Of a stretch of 64,000 nt of DNA, positions 6,658-17,855 are shown piece after piece. The position numbers and the translations under genes were made by a program. The notes under the pieces were generated by a model. That model was given only the letters and a program-made list of their open reading frames with translations. It did no database searches and had not been told where the DNA came from. Within the stretch, counting starts at the first letter, position 1, and every line of letters begins with the position of its first letter. Source of the DNA: Usitatibacter rugosus (GTDB lineage Bacteria; Pseudomonadota; Gammaproteobacteria; Burkholderiales; Usitatibacteraceae); contig NZ_CP053069.1 in the NCBI RefSeq assembly GCF_013003965.1, positions 3,441,419 to 3,505,418 on the forward strand, given 5' to 3'.

Positions 6658-8781
6658 ATGAACAGGTTGGGGCAGGCGGCGGACTGGATGGCCCTGCTGG
6701 GCAAGGCGGTGGCGGGCGGCGTGGGGGCGAGCATCGCGCTCGCGTTCGTGGCGGTAGTGCTGGCGTCCAACGCCCAGGCGGCGACGCTCAACGATCCCAA
6801 GATGGGCTCGCTCCTGTACCGCACGGGGACCGACGGGCAGTTCGACGTCGCCCCGCGCGTGGAGACCGAGGTCGCGATCCAGGTGACCGGCATCATCGCC
6901 CGCACGCGGGTGACGCAGGTCTTCCACAACCCCGGCACCGAGTTCGTCGAGGGCGTCTACGTCTTCCCCCTCCCCGAAAAGGCGGCCGTCGACCACCTGT
7001 GGGTGAAGATCGGCGAGCGCTCGATCGAGGGCCAGGTGCGCGAGAAGGAAGAAGCGCGCCGCACCTATGAGAAGGCCAAGAGCGAAGGCAAGAAGGCCGC
7101 GCTCGTGGAGCAGCAACGCCCGAACCTCTTCACCAACTCCGTCGCGCACATCGGCCCCAACGAGATGGTGCGCGTGACGATCGAGTACCAGCAGACCCTC
7201 ACCTACGACAACGGCGAGTACAAGCTGCGCTTCCCGCTTGCCGTGACACCGCGCTACACGCCCGGCGGCCCCGCGATCGAGGCGATGCCCGAGGCGCCGA
7301 AGTCCTCCGACGCGAGCGACGCCCCGCTCGAGCACCCCGGCTACGCCCCGGACGGCTGCGGCCCGGTGAATCCCGTCGACATCGTCGTGATGATCGACGC
7401 CGGCGTGCCGCTCTCGAAAGTCACCAGCTCGTACCACGACGCGACGGTGGAGAAGTCCTCCGGCAGCAAGGCCGTGGTCTACCTCTCCAAGGAGCAGGAA
7501 GCGAGCGACCGCGACTTCGAGCTCACCTGGTCCGTGGCGCCCGGCACGCAGCCCGCGGCCGCGATGTTCGTCGAGCCGAAGAACGGCACCGACTACGCCC
7601 TCCTGATGGTGGTGCCGCCCGCGCCGGACGCCCTCGAGCGTTCGCAGATGCAGCGCATGCCGCGCGAGACCATCCTCGTCATCGACACCTCCGGCTCCAT
7701 GGAAGGTGCGTCGATGGCGCAGGCGAAGCAATCGCTGCTGATCGCGCTGGATACGCTGCGCCCCGTCGATCGCTTCAACCTGGTCGAGTTCAACTCCAAC
7801 GCCTCGGTGCTCTTCCCCGACGCCCTGCCCGCCACGCCCGCGGCGCTCGAGCGCGCGCGCAAATGGGTGAACGCGCTTCGCGCCGGCGGCGGCACCGAGA
7901 TGATCAAGGCCTTGAACCTCGCCCTGCCCTACGACGCGGCGGGCCGTCCGAAGGAGACGCCCGGTTATCTCCGCCAGGTGATCTTCGCGACCGACGGCGG
8001 GGTCTCCAACGAGGAAGAGCTCTTCGCGTTCATCAACAAACGCCTCGGCGGCTCGCGCCTCTTCACCGTCGGCATCGGCTCCGCACCCAACGGGCACTTC
8101 ATGACGAAGGCCGCGCAGTTCGGCCGCGGCACGTTCACGTACATCGCCAGCCCCGACGAAGCGCAGGCCAAGATGGCCGCCCTCTTCGCGAAGATCGAGG
8201 CGCCGGTGCTGAAGGACGTCTCCATCAAGTGGCCTGACGGCAGCGACGTCGAGACCTTCCCGGCGCGCGTGCCCGACCTCTACCTCGGCGAGCCGATCGT
8301 GGTCGCGGCCGCGTTGAAGACCCTCACGAAGACCGTGGTCGTCTCCGGCGTCCGCGGCAACCAACCCTGGAGCGTGGCGCTCACGCCTTCGCCGAGCGAC
8401 GGCGAGCCGTCCGGCGTGGGCGCCCTCTGGGCCAGGGCCAAGATCGCGGCGCTGATGGACGACATCCGCACCGGCGGCACCGTCGAGGAGATCAAGCCGA
8501 AGGTGGTCGCCGTGGCGCTCGAGCATCACCTCGTCTCCGCCTATACGAGCCTCGTGGCCGTCGACGTCACGCCGACGGGGCCCGTGGGTGACATGACGAA
8601 GACCGCGCTCGTGAGAACCAGCCTGCCCGCCGGCTGGCAGGGGCAGGCAGGCGCCCTTCCTCAGACCGACACCGAAATGACGCTGCAACTGATCCTGGGT
8701 TTGCTGGCCCTGACCGCCGCCGGAATCGTCGCCTTCGTCGGGCGCACGGTGCCGGTGGCGGCAAGGAGGATTCCGGAATGA
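6658..8781 (+). CDS. Sortase-anchored surface protein with VIT and von Willebrand A domains
   Basis: A 707-residue protein of the marine proteobacterial sortase target family. An N-terminal membrane signal (about 20-45) is followed by a VIT domain (about 50-180, with GIIARTRVTQVFHNPG and EGVYVFPLPE) and a vWA domain (about 335-520) with an intact MIDAS start DTSGSMEG, then GGGTEMIKAL and ATDGGVSNEEEL. The C terminus has the three parts of a sorting signal: LPQTD at 667-671, a hydrophobic stretch LILGLLALTAAGIVAFVG, and a basic tail. The fifth motif position is Asp, where LPxTG is usual. The ATG at 6658 is preferred because AAGGGG lies six bases upstream; an ATG at 6652 would sit directly on that site. 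The gene is ATGA-coupled to the sortase. MIDAS domains bind metal and protein ligands; the ligand is unknown. Confidence 0.9.
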   Translation: MNRLGQAADWMALLGKAVAGGVGASIALAFVAVVLASNAQAATLNDPKMGSLLYRTGTDGQFDVAPRVETEVAIQVTGIIARTRVTQVFHNPGTEFVEGVYVFPLPEKAAVDHLWVKIGERSIEGQVREKEEARRTYEKAKSEGKKAALVEQQRPNLFTNSVAHIGPNEMVRVTIEYQQTLTYDNGEYKLRFPLAVTPRYTPGGPAIEAMPEAPKSSDASDAPLEHPGYAPDGCGPVNPVDIVVMIDAGVPLSKVTSSYHDATVEKSSGSKAVVYLSKEQEASDRDFELTWSVAPGTQPAAAMFVEPKNGTDYALLMVVPPAPDALERSQMQRMPRETILVIDTSGSMEGASMAQAKQSLLIALDTLRPVDRFNLVEFNSNASVLFPDALPATPAALERARKWVNALRAGGGTEMIKALNLALPYDAAGRPKETPGYLRQVIFATDGGVSNEEELFAFINKRLGGSRLFTVGIGSAPNGHFMTKAAQFGRGTFTYIASPDEAQAKMAALFAKIEAPVLKDVSIKWPDGSDVETFPARVPDLYLGEPIVVAAALKTLTKTVVVSGVRGNQPWSVALTPSPSDGEPSGVGALWARAKIAALMDDIRTGGTVEEIKPKVVAVALEHHLVSAYTSLVAVDVTPTGPVGDMTKTALVRTSLPAGWQGQAGALPQTDTEMTLQLILGLLALTAAGIVAFVGRTVPVAARRIPE

Positions 8782-9437
8782 TCACGTCCTCGTTCGGCAT
8801 CGTGGGCCGCACTCACTCGCACGACGAGGACGTCGAGCGCGATCTCGCAGCGCACCAGCGCAAGCCGCGGTTGCAGTGGGCGTGGTGGATCGTGGCTCTG
8901 CTGCTCACCTTCGCGCTCTACCAGCTCTCGTCGGCCGGCTACATCTATGCGAAGGCGACGGTGGCGCAGCACCTCATTGCGCGATCGTGGGAGAAGGCGA
9001 AATCCGAGGGCCGCGTGGAACGTCCCTGGCCCTGGGCGGACACGCGTGCCGTCGCACGCCTCACGGTTCCGTCGAAGGGCGTGGATCTCTACGTGCTCGA
9101 CGGCACCAGCGGCCGCTCGCTCGCCTTCGGGCCGGGCCACGTGAACGGCACGGCGGCTCCGGGCGCCGAGGGCAACACCGTGATCCTCGCGCATCGCGAT
9201 ACGCACTTCGCATTCCTGAAGGACCTGGGCGACAACGACGAGATCGACATCGAAACCGCGCGCGGCAAGGTCGCGCGCTACCGCGTGCGCGAAGTGACGA
9301 TCGTCGACAAGGGCGCGACACGCGTGCTGGACGCCGCGGATTCCTCGCAGCTCACGTTGATCACGTGCTATCCGTTCGATGCCGTGCAGTCGGGCACTTC
9401 ACAACGCTACGTGGTCATCGCGGAGCGTGTTGCGTGA
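8778..9437 (+). CDS. Class GN (Gram-negative) sortase
   Basis: A 219-residue cysteine transpeptidase expected to cleave the adjacent surface protein at its LPQTD motif and attach it to an envelope acceptor. One membrane helix (about 35-55, WAWWIVALLLTFALY) precedes the sortase barrel. The catalytic residues are visible: His139 in VILAHRDTHF, Cys197 in LTLITCYPFDA and Arg210 in TSQRYVV. The start overlaps the stop of the target gene by four bases and AAGGAGGA lies seven bases before it, so the two are made together. Sortases are rare in Gram-negatives, and this class is normally found with exactly one dedicated target and a dedicated two-component system, as here. The outer-membrane PdsO partner seen in some species is not in the window. 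Confidence 0.93.
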   Translation: MITSSFGIVGRTHSHDEDVERDLAAHQRKPRLQWAWWIVALLLTFALYQLSSAGYIYAKATVAQHLIARSWEKAKSEGRVERPWPWADTRAVARLTVPSKGVDLYVLDGTSGRSLAFGPGHVNGTAAPGAEGNTVILAHRDTHFAFLKDLGDNDEIDIETARGKVARYRVREVTIVDKGATRVLDAADSSQLTLITCYPFDAVQSGTSQRYVVIAERVA

Positions 9438-9486
9438 CCAAACCACACTGTAGGCATCGGCTTACAGGCCCTGTAGGCGCACTTTC

Positions 9487-9505
9487 GGTAGGCTGGACAC
9501 CTACC
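9487..9505. promoter_or_regulatory. Inverted repeat upstream of the MEDS gene, possible operator
   Basis: GGTAGG at 9487-9492 and CCTACC at 9500-9505 form perfect six-base arms with a seven-base centre, 20 bases before the start codon of the MEDS protein and just upstream of its GGAGG ribosome site (9515-9519). Two further TGTAGG words occur just upstream in the same 87-base gap. A protein operator or a small RNA hairpin would both fit; nothing else supports either. Confidence 0.3.
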
Positions 9506-9524
9506 CCAGTGAACGGAGGCACGC

Positions 9525-10196
9525 ATGGCATCGGTGTTCAACAAACCCACGCTTCGCCCCGTGTCGGTCTGCGGCGAGCGGATTCCGTATGCCACGCACA
9601 TCTGCGCCTTCTTCGAGTCGGAGGCGCAGGAATACGACTGCCTCGTGCCGTATTTCACCGAGGGCCTCGAGCAGGACGAGCAGGTGGTCACGATCCGCGA
9701 TGCCGCCCGCCTGAACGAGCACAAGCGCGGCCTCGAGGACCGCATGCAGATCTCCCTCGACGACTGCATCCAGCGCGAGCAGCTGCGCGTCCTCGCCTCG
9801 GAGGAAACCTACCTGCGCGACGGATTCTTCGGCAACGAGCGGATGGGCCTCATGCTGGAAGAGGTCCTGAAGGCCGCCGAAGCGAGCCCCTACAAGCGGG
9901 TGCGCACGTGCGGCGACATGACGTGGGCGCTGCGCGAAATGCCCGGCACCGACGAGCTGATGGAGTACGAGTCGCGCGTCAACGTGTTCACGCGCGAGCA
10001 CGATTGCACGCTGATGTGCGTCTACGACGTGAACAAGTTCAGCGGCAGGGCGGTGATGGACGTGCTGGCCACCCATCCGATGGTGGTGATGGGCGATCGG
10101 CTCTACGAGAACCCGTACTACGTCGAGCCCACCGAATACCTGCGCACGCTGCTGAAGCGCGGTTCGGCACCGCTCGCGAAGGCCGTGGAAAACTAG
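9525..10196 (+). CDS. MEDS (DcmR-like sensory) domain protein
   Basis: A 223-residue soluble protein that is almost wholly one MEDS domain, the sensory domain named after methanogen and methylotroph sensors and the regulator DcmR. Typical words are HICAFFESEAQEYDCLVPYFTEGLEQDEQVV near the N terminus (shown here as HICAFFESEAQEYDC), GGFFGNERM-like DGFFGNERMG in the middle, and EYESRVNVFTREHDCTLMCVYD before the end. It lacks any helix-turn-helix, kinase or PAS domain, so it is a stand-alone sensor or binding protein whose partner is not apparent. The ATG has GGAGG five bases upstream. It stands between the sortase gene and tRNA-Pro, transcribed rightward, probably from its own promoter in the 87-base gap. 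Confidence 0.72.
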   Translation: MASVFNKPTLRPVSVCGERIPYATHICAFFESEAQEYDCLVPYFTEGLEQDEQVVTIRDAARLNEHKRGLEDRMQISLDDCIQREQLRVLASEETYLRDGFFGNERMGLMLEEVLKAAEASPYKRVRTCGDMTWALREMPGTDELMEYESRVNVFTREHDCTLMCVYDVNKFSGRAVMDVLATHPMVVMGDRLYENPYYVEPTEYLRTLLKRGSAPLAKAVEN

Positions 10197-10213
10197 GAAC
10201 TGCAGGAGGGAAA

Positions 10214-10290
10214 TGGTCGGGGTGAGAGGATTCGAACCTCCGGCCTCTACGTCCCGAACGTAGCGCTCTACCAGGCTAAGCTACACCCCG
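10214..10290 (-). tRNA. tRNA-Pro (CGG)
   Basis: A 77-base tRNA with the CCA end encoded. Acceptor arms CGGGGTG and CACCCCG pair perfectly, the anticodon stem is CTACG/CGTAG, and the seven-base loop TTCGGGA gives anticodon CGG, reading the proline codon CCG. The T arm holds the standard GGTTCGAATCC. It lies 36 bases downstream of ispB on the same strand and may be processed from the ispB transcript. CCG is a heavily used proline codon in this GC-rich DNA. Confidence 0.97.
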
Positions 10291-10326
10291 ACTGGGACTG
10301 GCCGAGAACCGTTGCAAATCGAAGCT

Positions 10327-11304
10327 TTAGAAGCTTCTCTCGACCGAAAAGGACGCTAATTGTAGCAGAGCGTCGCGGCATTCGGAACCCGGAATGACGT
10401 CCAGGAAGGCCGTGGCGGCCTTCGCTTCGGCCGTTGCCTTGCCGCGGGCGTAGTCGAGCGCTCCGGTACGCTGGATCGCCGCCAGCACCGCCCCCAGCTC
10501 CTCCTTGCCGCTCTTCTCGATCGCCTGGCGCACGACCTTGCGCTCGGCCTCGGTGCCGGTGCGCAGCACATGGATCAGCGGCAGCGTGGGCTTGCCTTCG
10601 GCGAGATCGTCGCCGAGGTTCTTGCCCGTCTCCTCGCTCGCGCCGGAGTAATCGAGCACGTCGTCGATGAGCTGGAACGCCGTGCCGAGGTGCATGCCGT
10701 AGGCGGCCAGCGCCTCTTCCCGGTCCTTCGTGGCGCCCGCGAGGATGGCGCCCACCTGGGTGGCGGCCTGGAAGAGCTTGGCGGTCTTGTAGCGGATGAC
10801 GCGCAGATACCCGTCCTCGTCGGTGGAGGCGTCGCGCACGTTCATGAGCTGCAGCACCTCGCCCTCGGCGATGACGTTGGTGGCATCGGCCATCACCGCC
10901 ATCACGCGCTGCGAGCCCACGCCCACCATCATCTGGAAGGCGCGGGAGTAGAGGAAATCGCCGACGAGCACGGCCGCGGAATTGCCGAATTCGGCGTTGG
11001 CCGTGCGCCGGCCGCGGCGCAGGCTCGATTCGTCCACGACGTCGTCATGGAGCAGCGTGGCCGTATGGATGAACTCGATGACGGCGGCCAGCTCGTGCAT
11101 GCCCCGACCCTCGGCGCCCAGAGCCTTGGCGGAAAGCAGCACCAGGGCCGGGCGGAGGCGCTTGCCGCCGCTGCCGATGATGTACTCGCCGATGGTCCCG
11201 ATGAGGGCGACTTCGCTTGCGAGACGCTCGCGGATGACGGCGTCCACGCGGGTCAGATCGGCGCCGATAGGGGCGCGGATCGCTTCCAGGCTGGGGGGTG
11301 ACAA
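10327..11304 (-). CDS. ispB: Octaprenyl diphosphate synthase (polyprenyl synthetase)
   Basis: A 325-residue trans-prenyltransferase that lengthens farnesyl diphosphate with isopentenyl units to make the side chain of ubiquinone. The first aspartate-rich motif is DDVVD at 87-91 and the second is DDVLD at 214-218; both bind magnesium and diphosphate. [18 protein letters not shown] near residue 47 binds isopentenyl diphosphate. The length and the position divergent from rplU-rpmA-obgE are those of ispB in beta- and gammaproteobacteria. The chain length (C40) is inferred from this context, not from the sequence. The gene reads leftward toward tRNA-Pro. Confidence 0.93.
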   Translation of the reverse strand: MSPPSLEAIRAPIGADLTRVDAVIRERLASEVALIGTIGEYIIGSGGKRLRPALVLLSAKALGAEGRGMHELAAVIEFIHTATLLHDDVVDESSLRRGRRTANAEFGNSAAVLVGDFLYSRAFQMMVGVGSQRVMAVMADATNVIAEGEVLQLMNVRDASTDEDGYLRVIRYKTAKLFQAATQVGAILAGATKDREEALAAYGMHLGTAFQLIDDVLDYSGASEETGKNLGDDLAEGKPTLPLIHVLRTGTEAERKVVRQAIEKSGKEELGAVLAAIQRTGALDYARGKATAEAKAATAFLDVIPGSECRDALLQLASFSVERSF

Positions 11305-11308
11305 GTCT

Positions 11309-11337
11309 TTGACGATACGAGGAATTTCGCGTATTAT
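11309..11337 (+). promoter_or_regulatory. Sigma-70 promoter of rplU-rpmA
   Basis: TTGACG (11309-11314) and TATTAT (11332-11337) are separated by 17 bases, an almost ideal housekeeping promoter. Transcription would begin near 11344, about 60 bases before the rplU start codon. It is placed in the divergent gap between ispB and rplU and reads rightward. Confidence 0.85.
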
Positions 11338-11403
11338 AGCGGGTTCGTCTTGCCCTTCACGGGATTGGGGCGGAAACCTTACAGAAATTCATCGGAGCTC
11401 AAC

Positions 11404-11712
11404 ATGTACGCGGTCATAAAAACCGGTGGCAAGCAGTACCGAGTCACCACCGGCGAAAAACTTAAAATCGAACAGATACCGGCAGACGTTGGCTCGCAAA
11501 TCACTCTCGATCAAGTGTTGATGGTCGGGGAAGGCGAGTCGGTGAAGGTCGGCAACCCGCTGGTGGCGGGTGCCACGGTCACGGCAACGGTCGTTTCGCA
11601 CGGCCGCGGCGTGAAAGTGAAAATCTTCAAGCTGCGTCGTCGCAAGCATTACCAGCGCACGCAGGGCCATCGGCAGAACTACACGGAAATCCGTGTGGAT
11701 GCCATCGCTTAA
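11404..11712 (+). CDS. rplU: 50S ribosomal protein L21
   Basis: A 102-residue protein of the large ribosomal subunit that binds 23S rRNA. It has the standard start [14 protein letters not shown], the central [13 protein letters not shown]-like segment [14 protein letters not shown], and the basic C-terminal part [20 protein letters not shown]. The ATG at 11404 is fixed by homology and by GGAG six bases upstream; an upstream in-frame ATG at 11350 would add 18 unrelated residues. It is the first gene of a two-gene unit with rpmA, 11 bases apart, driven by the strong promoter at 11309-11337. Confidence 0.98.
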   Translation: MYAVIKTGGKQYRVTTGEKLKIEQIPADVGSQITLDQVLMVGEGESVKVGNPLVAGATVTATVVSHGRGVKVKIFKLRRRKHYQRTQGHRQNYTEIRVDAIA

Positions 11713-11723
11713 GGGACTGAACC

Positions 11724-11987
11724 ATGGCACACAAGAAAGCAGGCGGCTCTTCCCGTAACGGCCGCGATTCCGAGTCGAAGCGCCTGGGCCTCAAGGCCTT
11801 CGGCGGCGAGCTGGTCACCCCCGGCTCCATCATCGTCCGCCAGCGCGGCACCAAGTTCCACGCCGGGCGTCACGTCGGCATGGGCAAGGACCACACGCTC
11901 TTCGCGACGATGCTCGGCCTCGTGAAGTTCGGGAAGCACGGCCCCAAGGGCAAGAACATCGTGAGCATCGAGCCGGTCCAGCAGTAA
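11724..11987 (+). CDS. rpmA: 50S ribosomal protein L27
   Basis: An 87-residue large-subunit protein whose flexible N-terminal tail reaches toward the peptidyl transferase centre. The sequence starts [20 protein letters not shown] and contains [15 protein letters not shown] and GKDHTLFA, all diagnostic of L27. There is no N-terminal extension of the kind that is cleaved in Firmicutes. A good intrinsic terminator follows 21 bases after the stop codon, so rplU-rpmA is a closed unit and obgE is transcribed separately or by read-through. Confidence 0.98.
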   Translation: MAHKKAGGSSRNGRDSESKRLGLKAFGGELVTPGSIIVRQRGTKFHAGRHVGMGKDHTLFATMLGLVKFGKHGPKGKNIVSIEPVQQ

Positions 11988-12008
11988 CGGCTCTCGCCCA
12001 CGCGAAAG

Positions 12009-12033
12009 AGCCCCGTCCCGTACGGGGCTTTTT
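12009..12033 (+). terminator. Intrinsic terminator after rpmA
   Basis: AGCCCCGT (12009-12016) pairs with ACGGGGCT (12022-12029) around a five-base loop and is followed by a T tract. It closes the rplU-rpmA unit. Confidence 0.93.
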
Positions 12034-12069
12034 CATTTCCGGCAGCGGTTTTATCCAGCAACCCTACAA

Positions 12070-12690
12070 GTGCCCGACATCGCCCTCTTCCTCGTCGCAT
12101 CGGCGCTCCTCGCGGTGGCGCCCGGCCCGGACATCGTCTACGTGCTCACGCGCGGCATCGTGCAGGGGCGCAAGGCCGGGTTCGCCGCGGCACTGGGCTT
12201 CGCCACGGGCTGCATCTTCCACACGCTGCTCGCCGCCCTCGGCGTCGCGGCGCTGATCCGCTCGTCGCCGCTCGCGTTCGACCTCGTGCGCTACGCGGGC
12301 GCGGCGTATCTCATCTGGATCGGCATCCAGGCGCTGCGCCACGCGTCGTCGTTCGCGCTCACCGAAGGCGGCGAATCGAAGGCGTACCGGACGATCTTCA
12401 AGCAAAGCGTGCTCGGCAACGCGTTGAATCCGAAGGTGACGCTCTTCTTCCTCTCGTTCCTGCCGCAGTTCGTGAACACCGAAGCCGGCAACGTCGGCGC
12501 GCAGATGCTGTTGCTGGGCCTGGTCTTCATGGCGGTGACCGTCGGGGTCTTCGGTGCCGTGGCGTTCTTCTCGGGCTGGATCGGCGAGTGGCTGCGACGC
12601 AAGCCCGCGATCGCCAATCGCCTGAACGTGTTTGCCGGTGTGACCTTCATCGGCCTGGGTATCCGTGTCGCGCTGCCGGACATGAAGTAG
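12070..12690 (+). CDS. LysE/RhtB-family amino-acid exporter
   Basis: A 206-residue inner-membrane protein with about six helices, of the LysE/RhtB translocator family that exports amino acids or related metabolites. The start PDIALFLVASALLAVAPGPD holds the family signature AVAPGPD, followed by VLTRGIVQGRKAGFAAALGFATG; a second signature is GNALNPKVTLFFLSFLPQFV. The start is a GTG at 12070 without an obvious ribosome site. The gene follows the rpmA terminator and precedes obgE, with repeat DNA in between. The substrate cannot be predicted from the sequence. Confidence 0.88.
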   Translation: MPDIALFLVASALLAVAPGPDIVYVLTRGIVQGRKAGFAAALGFATGCIFHTLLAALGVAALIRSSPLAFDLVRYAGAAYLIWIGIQALRHASSFALTEGGESKAYRTIFKQSVLGNALNPKVTLFFLSFLPQFVNTEAGNVGAQMLLLGLVFMAVTVGVFGAVAFFSGWIGEWLRRKPAIANRLNVFAGVTFIGLGIRVALPDMK

Positions 12691-12729
12691 TTTCCTGTGT
12701 CCTCTGTGTAACCTCTGTGTCCTCTGTGC
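12691..12729. repeat. CCTCTGTGT repeat tract downstream of the RhtB gene
   Basis: Four copies of a CCTcTGTGT-like nonamer follow directly on the stop codon of the exporter gene. It is the same unit as in the long inverted-repeat element at 34985-35129, but here without an inverted partner, as if only one arm were present. No reading frame is evident. Confidence 0.75.
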
Positions 12730-12738
12730 TGAAACAAG

Positions 12739-14937
<2,199 letters not shown>

Positions 14938-15121
14938 CGTAACACGGCCTTGGGCCTGACCCGGAACGGACCCCGGACGGACGCACGGCAGGCATGGAAG
15001 CCCCGGATTCTGTGGAATATTCCGTAGACCTCGGGGTTCATGCGAACATAGGGTACCGGGTGGCACGTTGGTCGCTTCCCACCCTACAAACGACGCGTGT
15101 CTCAAAGCCCAGGAGCACCGC

Positions 15122-17833
15122 ATGCTGCGCACAGCCCCCACCTGCCCGACCCCGAAATCCTTTCGCCTTGCACCGCTGGTGGTCGCATTGGCCGCCGCGT
15201 TGCCGGCAGCCGCAGCCACATTCACGGTCACCTCGACCGCTGATTCGGGCGCTGGCACCCTGCGCCAGGCGATCATGGACGCGAATGCCGCCTGCTCTAC
15301 CGGTGGTGCGAGCCATGTCATCACCTTTCCGGGCTCCGGGCCTTTCTTCATGAACCTGAACAGCCCGTTGCCCACGATCCAGTGCGCAGCGACCGGCCAA
15401 CCGCTCAGCATGACCATTGACGGCACCAGCCGCGCGACCTGGACCGCCAACAACAGCAGCAGCGGCTGGAACGCCAACGCCGAGATCCAGATCGACGGGT
15501 TCAACGCCACGTTCGGCGGCTGCGGCATAGGTGCCTTCCTGTACGGCGGCACGCTGACCGTGACCGGCGTGCGCATGACCAACTGGCTCTACGGCGGCAA
15601 CGCGATCTGCGCCTCGCTCGGCCCGCTGGTCGTCAAGGGCAGCCTGATCAGCGGCAATTCAAATGGGATCTCGCTCGCCTCGGGCTTCACGAACACCATC
15701 GGTGGCGGGACCGCGGACCGCAACGTCATCATCGCCAACTCGACCTATGGCATCAGCGGCTCCACCGCGGGCGGCTCGATCACCAACAACCTGATCGGCA
15801 TCGCCGTGGACGGCGTGACGTCGGCCGGCAACGGCCGGGGCATCAACGTCGGCAGCACCGGGGCCTTCACGATCAGCGGCAACTACATCGGGAACAACTC
15901 GCTGGGCGGCATGCAGGTCACGGGCGGGCCCATGACCATCACCGGCAACAAGATCGGCAACGACACCTCCGGCAACGCCGCGCCGAACGGCGCGTCCGGC
16001 ATCCGCATCAACTCCGTGTCGCCGATCAGCATCACCGGCAACGTGATCTCGCACAACAGCACCGCGGGCATCGAGATCTCGGCCGGCACGGGCGTTTCGA
16101 TCAGCCAGAACTCCATCTACGCGGAGCCGTACGGGATCATGCTGGGCTACGGCGGCGCCATCAACGACGCGGGTGACGTCGATAGCGGCCCCAACACGCT
16201 TCAGAACTGGCCCCAGATCAACGGCGTCACCACGGATGGCGCCAACACGCAAGTGAGCTACTCGTTCACCAGCGCGGCCGGCACCTTCATTCTCGAGTTC
16301 TTCGACAATCCGTCCCCGGTCAACTCCGAAGGCAAGACTTTTGTCGGATCCAAGACCGTCACGGTGCCCGCAGGTGTTTCGAACGCGACGCATATCATCC
16401 CGGGCATCTTCAACAACATCTCCGCCACCGCGCGCAACAGCGCGACGGGCGACACCTCCGAGTTCTCGTTCAGCGAAGCGGTCATCCCCGTGCCGGCCGT
16501 CACCGTGAACCCGACGGCGGTGAACTTCGGCAACGTGCCCGTGGGCAGCTCCAGCGCGCCCCGCACGATCACCTACACGAGCTCGGGCGCCGGCGACTGG
16601 GAGCCTTACTACGCCGAGCTCAATGATTCGCCCACCTGCTACGGCGGCACGATCGCCTATGGCGGGGCGTTCATGCTCACCTCGGATTGCGATTTCGAGA
16701 TGGGGTACTCGCCTGGGAATGGCTGCTCCGTCACGGCGACCTTTGCCCCGTCCGCCCTCGGCCCGTACTCGGCCTATCTCTGCATCTTCGACAATTCGGA
16801 TAACGGCTTCTCGTCCGTCTCGCTGGCGGGCAACAGCGTCGTTCCCCCGACGCTCACCCTGCTTCCGTCGGCCTACGACTTCGGCGGCGTGAGCGTGCGC
16901 ACGACGTCGCCGCCGGCGCGATTCATCCTTCGCAACCCCGGCTCGACGCCCGTCGATTTCACGACCAGCGTCAATCCGCCGTTCGCGATCGATGCCGCGG
17001 GCACCAGCTGCCGCAGCCCGATCAACCCGGGCACGTCGTGCAACATCAGCGCGACCTTCACGCCGCCGTCCCAGGGATCGTTCAGCGAGCCGCTGGCCGT
17101 CACGCCCAGCGCCGGAACCACGGCGTATTCGCAGCTCATGGGCAGCGGCGTCGTGGGGCCCAACTTTGCGGTCCCCAACTCCATCGAATTCGTCTACGCG
17201 CTGGGCAACGATCCCACGCTGCATGAGCTGCGCCTCACCAACACCGGAACCGCGCCGCTCACGTTCGACAACATCACGGTGGCCGGCCCCGGCTTCACGC
17301 TGCAGAATCCCTGCCCCTCGACGCTCGCACCGGACGAAAGCTGCGTCCTCACGCTCGGCTTCACGAGCGCCACGACCGGCCAAGTCGAGGGCTCGCTCAC
17401 CATCAACTCCAACGCCCCCGGCGGCCAGCGCGTGGTCCGGCTCTTCGGCCTGAGCCAGACGCGCCCCGTCCCGCTGATCGACGTCTCTCCGCGCGAGATG
17501 TCCTACGGAGCCCGCGCGTTCGGCACCGTGAGCCCCTCGCAGCGGATCACGATTCGCAACGTCGGCGGCGCGCCCGCGATCATCAACAGCATCGTCCCGA
17601 GCCCCGACTACGTGATCGTGAGCACGACCTGCACGACCACGCTGGCACCGCTCACGTCGTGCACCGCGGACGTCTCGCTGCAGGCCCTCTCGTACGGGCA
17701 GCGCCGGGGCACGGTGGTGGTGATCGCGAACGACGAAAGGTCGCCGCATTCGGTCAGCCTGCTCGGCACGAGCTGCCGTGGCTCGGGATTGATCCTCGGG
17801 CGACTGGGCATCACCACGGGCTGCCAGCCGTAA
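15122..17833 (+). CDS. Secreted beta-helix protein with four C-terminal ASH (choice-of-anchor D) repeats
   Basis: A 903-residue exported protein. A signal peptide (FRLAPLVVALAAALPAAAA) is followed by a CSLREA-like start, FTVTSTADSGAGTLRQAIMD, then a right-handed beta-helix (about 95-330) made of short turns such as ISGNSNGISL, ITNNLIGIAVDG and ITGNVISHNSTAG. From about residue 460 there are four Ig-like ASH/choice-of-anchor-D modules, starting near 460, 577, 679 and 784, each with an F/YG-V pattern and a TxCxxxLxPxxSC-like pair of cysteines. No PEP-CTERM, LPxTG or beta-barrel anchor is visible at the C terminus. The ATG at 15122 has AGGAG six bases before it. Such proteins are usually cell-surface or extracellular; binding target and function are unknown. 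It stands alone between proB and two glycosyltransferase genes. Confidence 0.8.
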   Translation: MLRTAPTCPTPKSFRLAPLVVALAAALPAAAATFTVTSTADSGAGTLRQAIMDANAACSTGGASHVITFPGSGPFFMNLNSPLPTIQCAATGQPLSMTIDGTSRATWTANNSSSGWNANAEIQIDGFNATFGGCGIGAFLYGGTLTVTGVRMTNWLYGGNAICASLGPLVVKGSLISGNSNGISLASGFTNTIGGGTADRNVIIANSTYGISGSTAGGSITNNLIGIAVDGVTSAGNGRGINVGSTGAFTISGNYIGNNSLGGMQVTGGPMTITGNKIGNDTSGNAAPNGASGIRINSVSPISITGNVISHNSTAGIEISAGTGVSISQNSIYAEPYGIMLGYGGAINDAGDVDSGPNTLQNWPQINGVTTDGANTQVSYSFTSAAGTFILEFFDNPSPVNSEGKTFVGSKTVTVPAGVSNATHIIPGIFNNISATARNSATGDTSEFSFSEAVIPVPAVTVNPTAVNFGNVPVGSSSAPRTITYTSSGAGDWEPYYAELNDSPTCYGGTIAYGGAFMLTSDCDFEMGYSPGNGCSVTATFAPSALGPYSAYLCIFDNSDNGFSSVSLAGNSVVPPTLTLLPSAYDFGGVSVRTTSPPARFILRNPGSTPVDFTTSVNPPFAIDAAGTSCRSPINPGTSCNISATFTPPSQGSFSEPLAVTPSAGTTAYSQLMGSGVVGPNFAVPNSIEFVYALGNDPTLHELRLTNTGTAPLTFDNITVAGPGFTLQNPCPSTLAPDESCVLTLGFTSATTGQVEGSLTINSNAPGGQRVVRLFGLSQTRPVPLIDVSPREMSYGARAFGTVSPSQRITIRNVGGAPAIINSIVPSPDYVIVSTTCTTTLAPLTSCTADVSLQALSYGQRRGTVVVIANDERSPHSVSLLGTSCRGSGLILGRLGITTGCQP

Positions 17834-17855
17834 CGCGGCGCCCGGCGCGCCGAGC

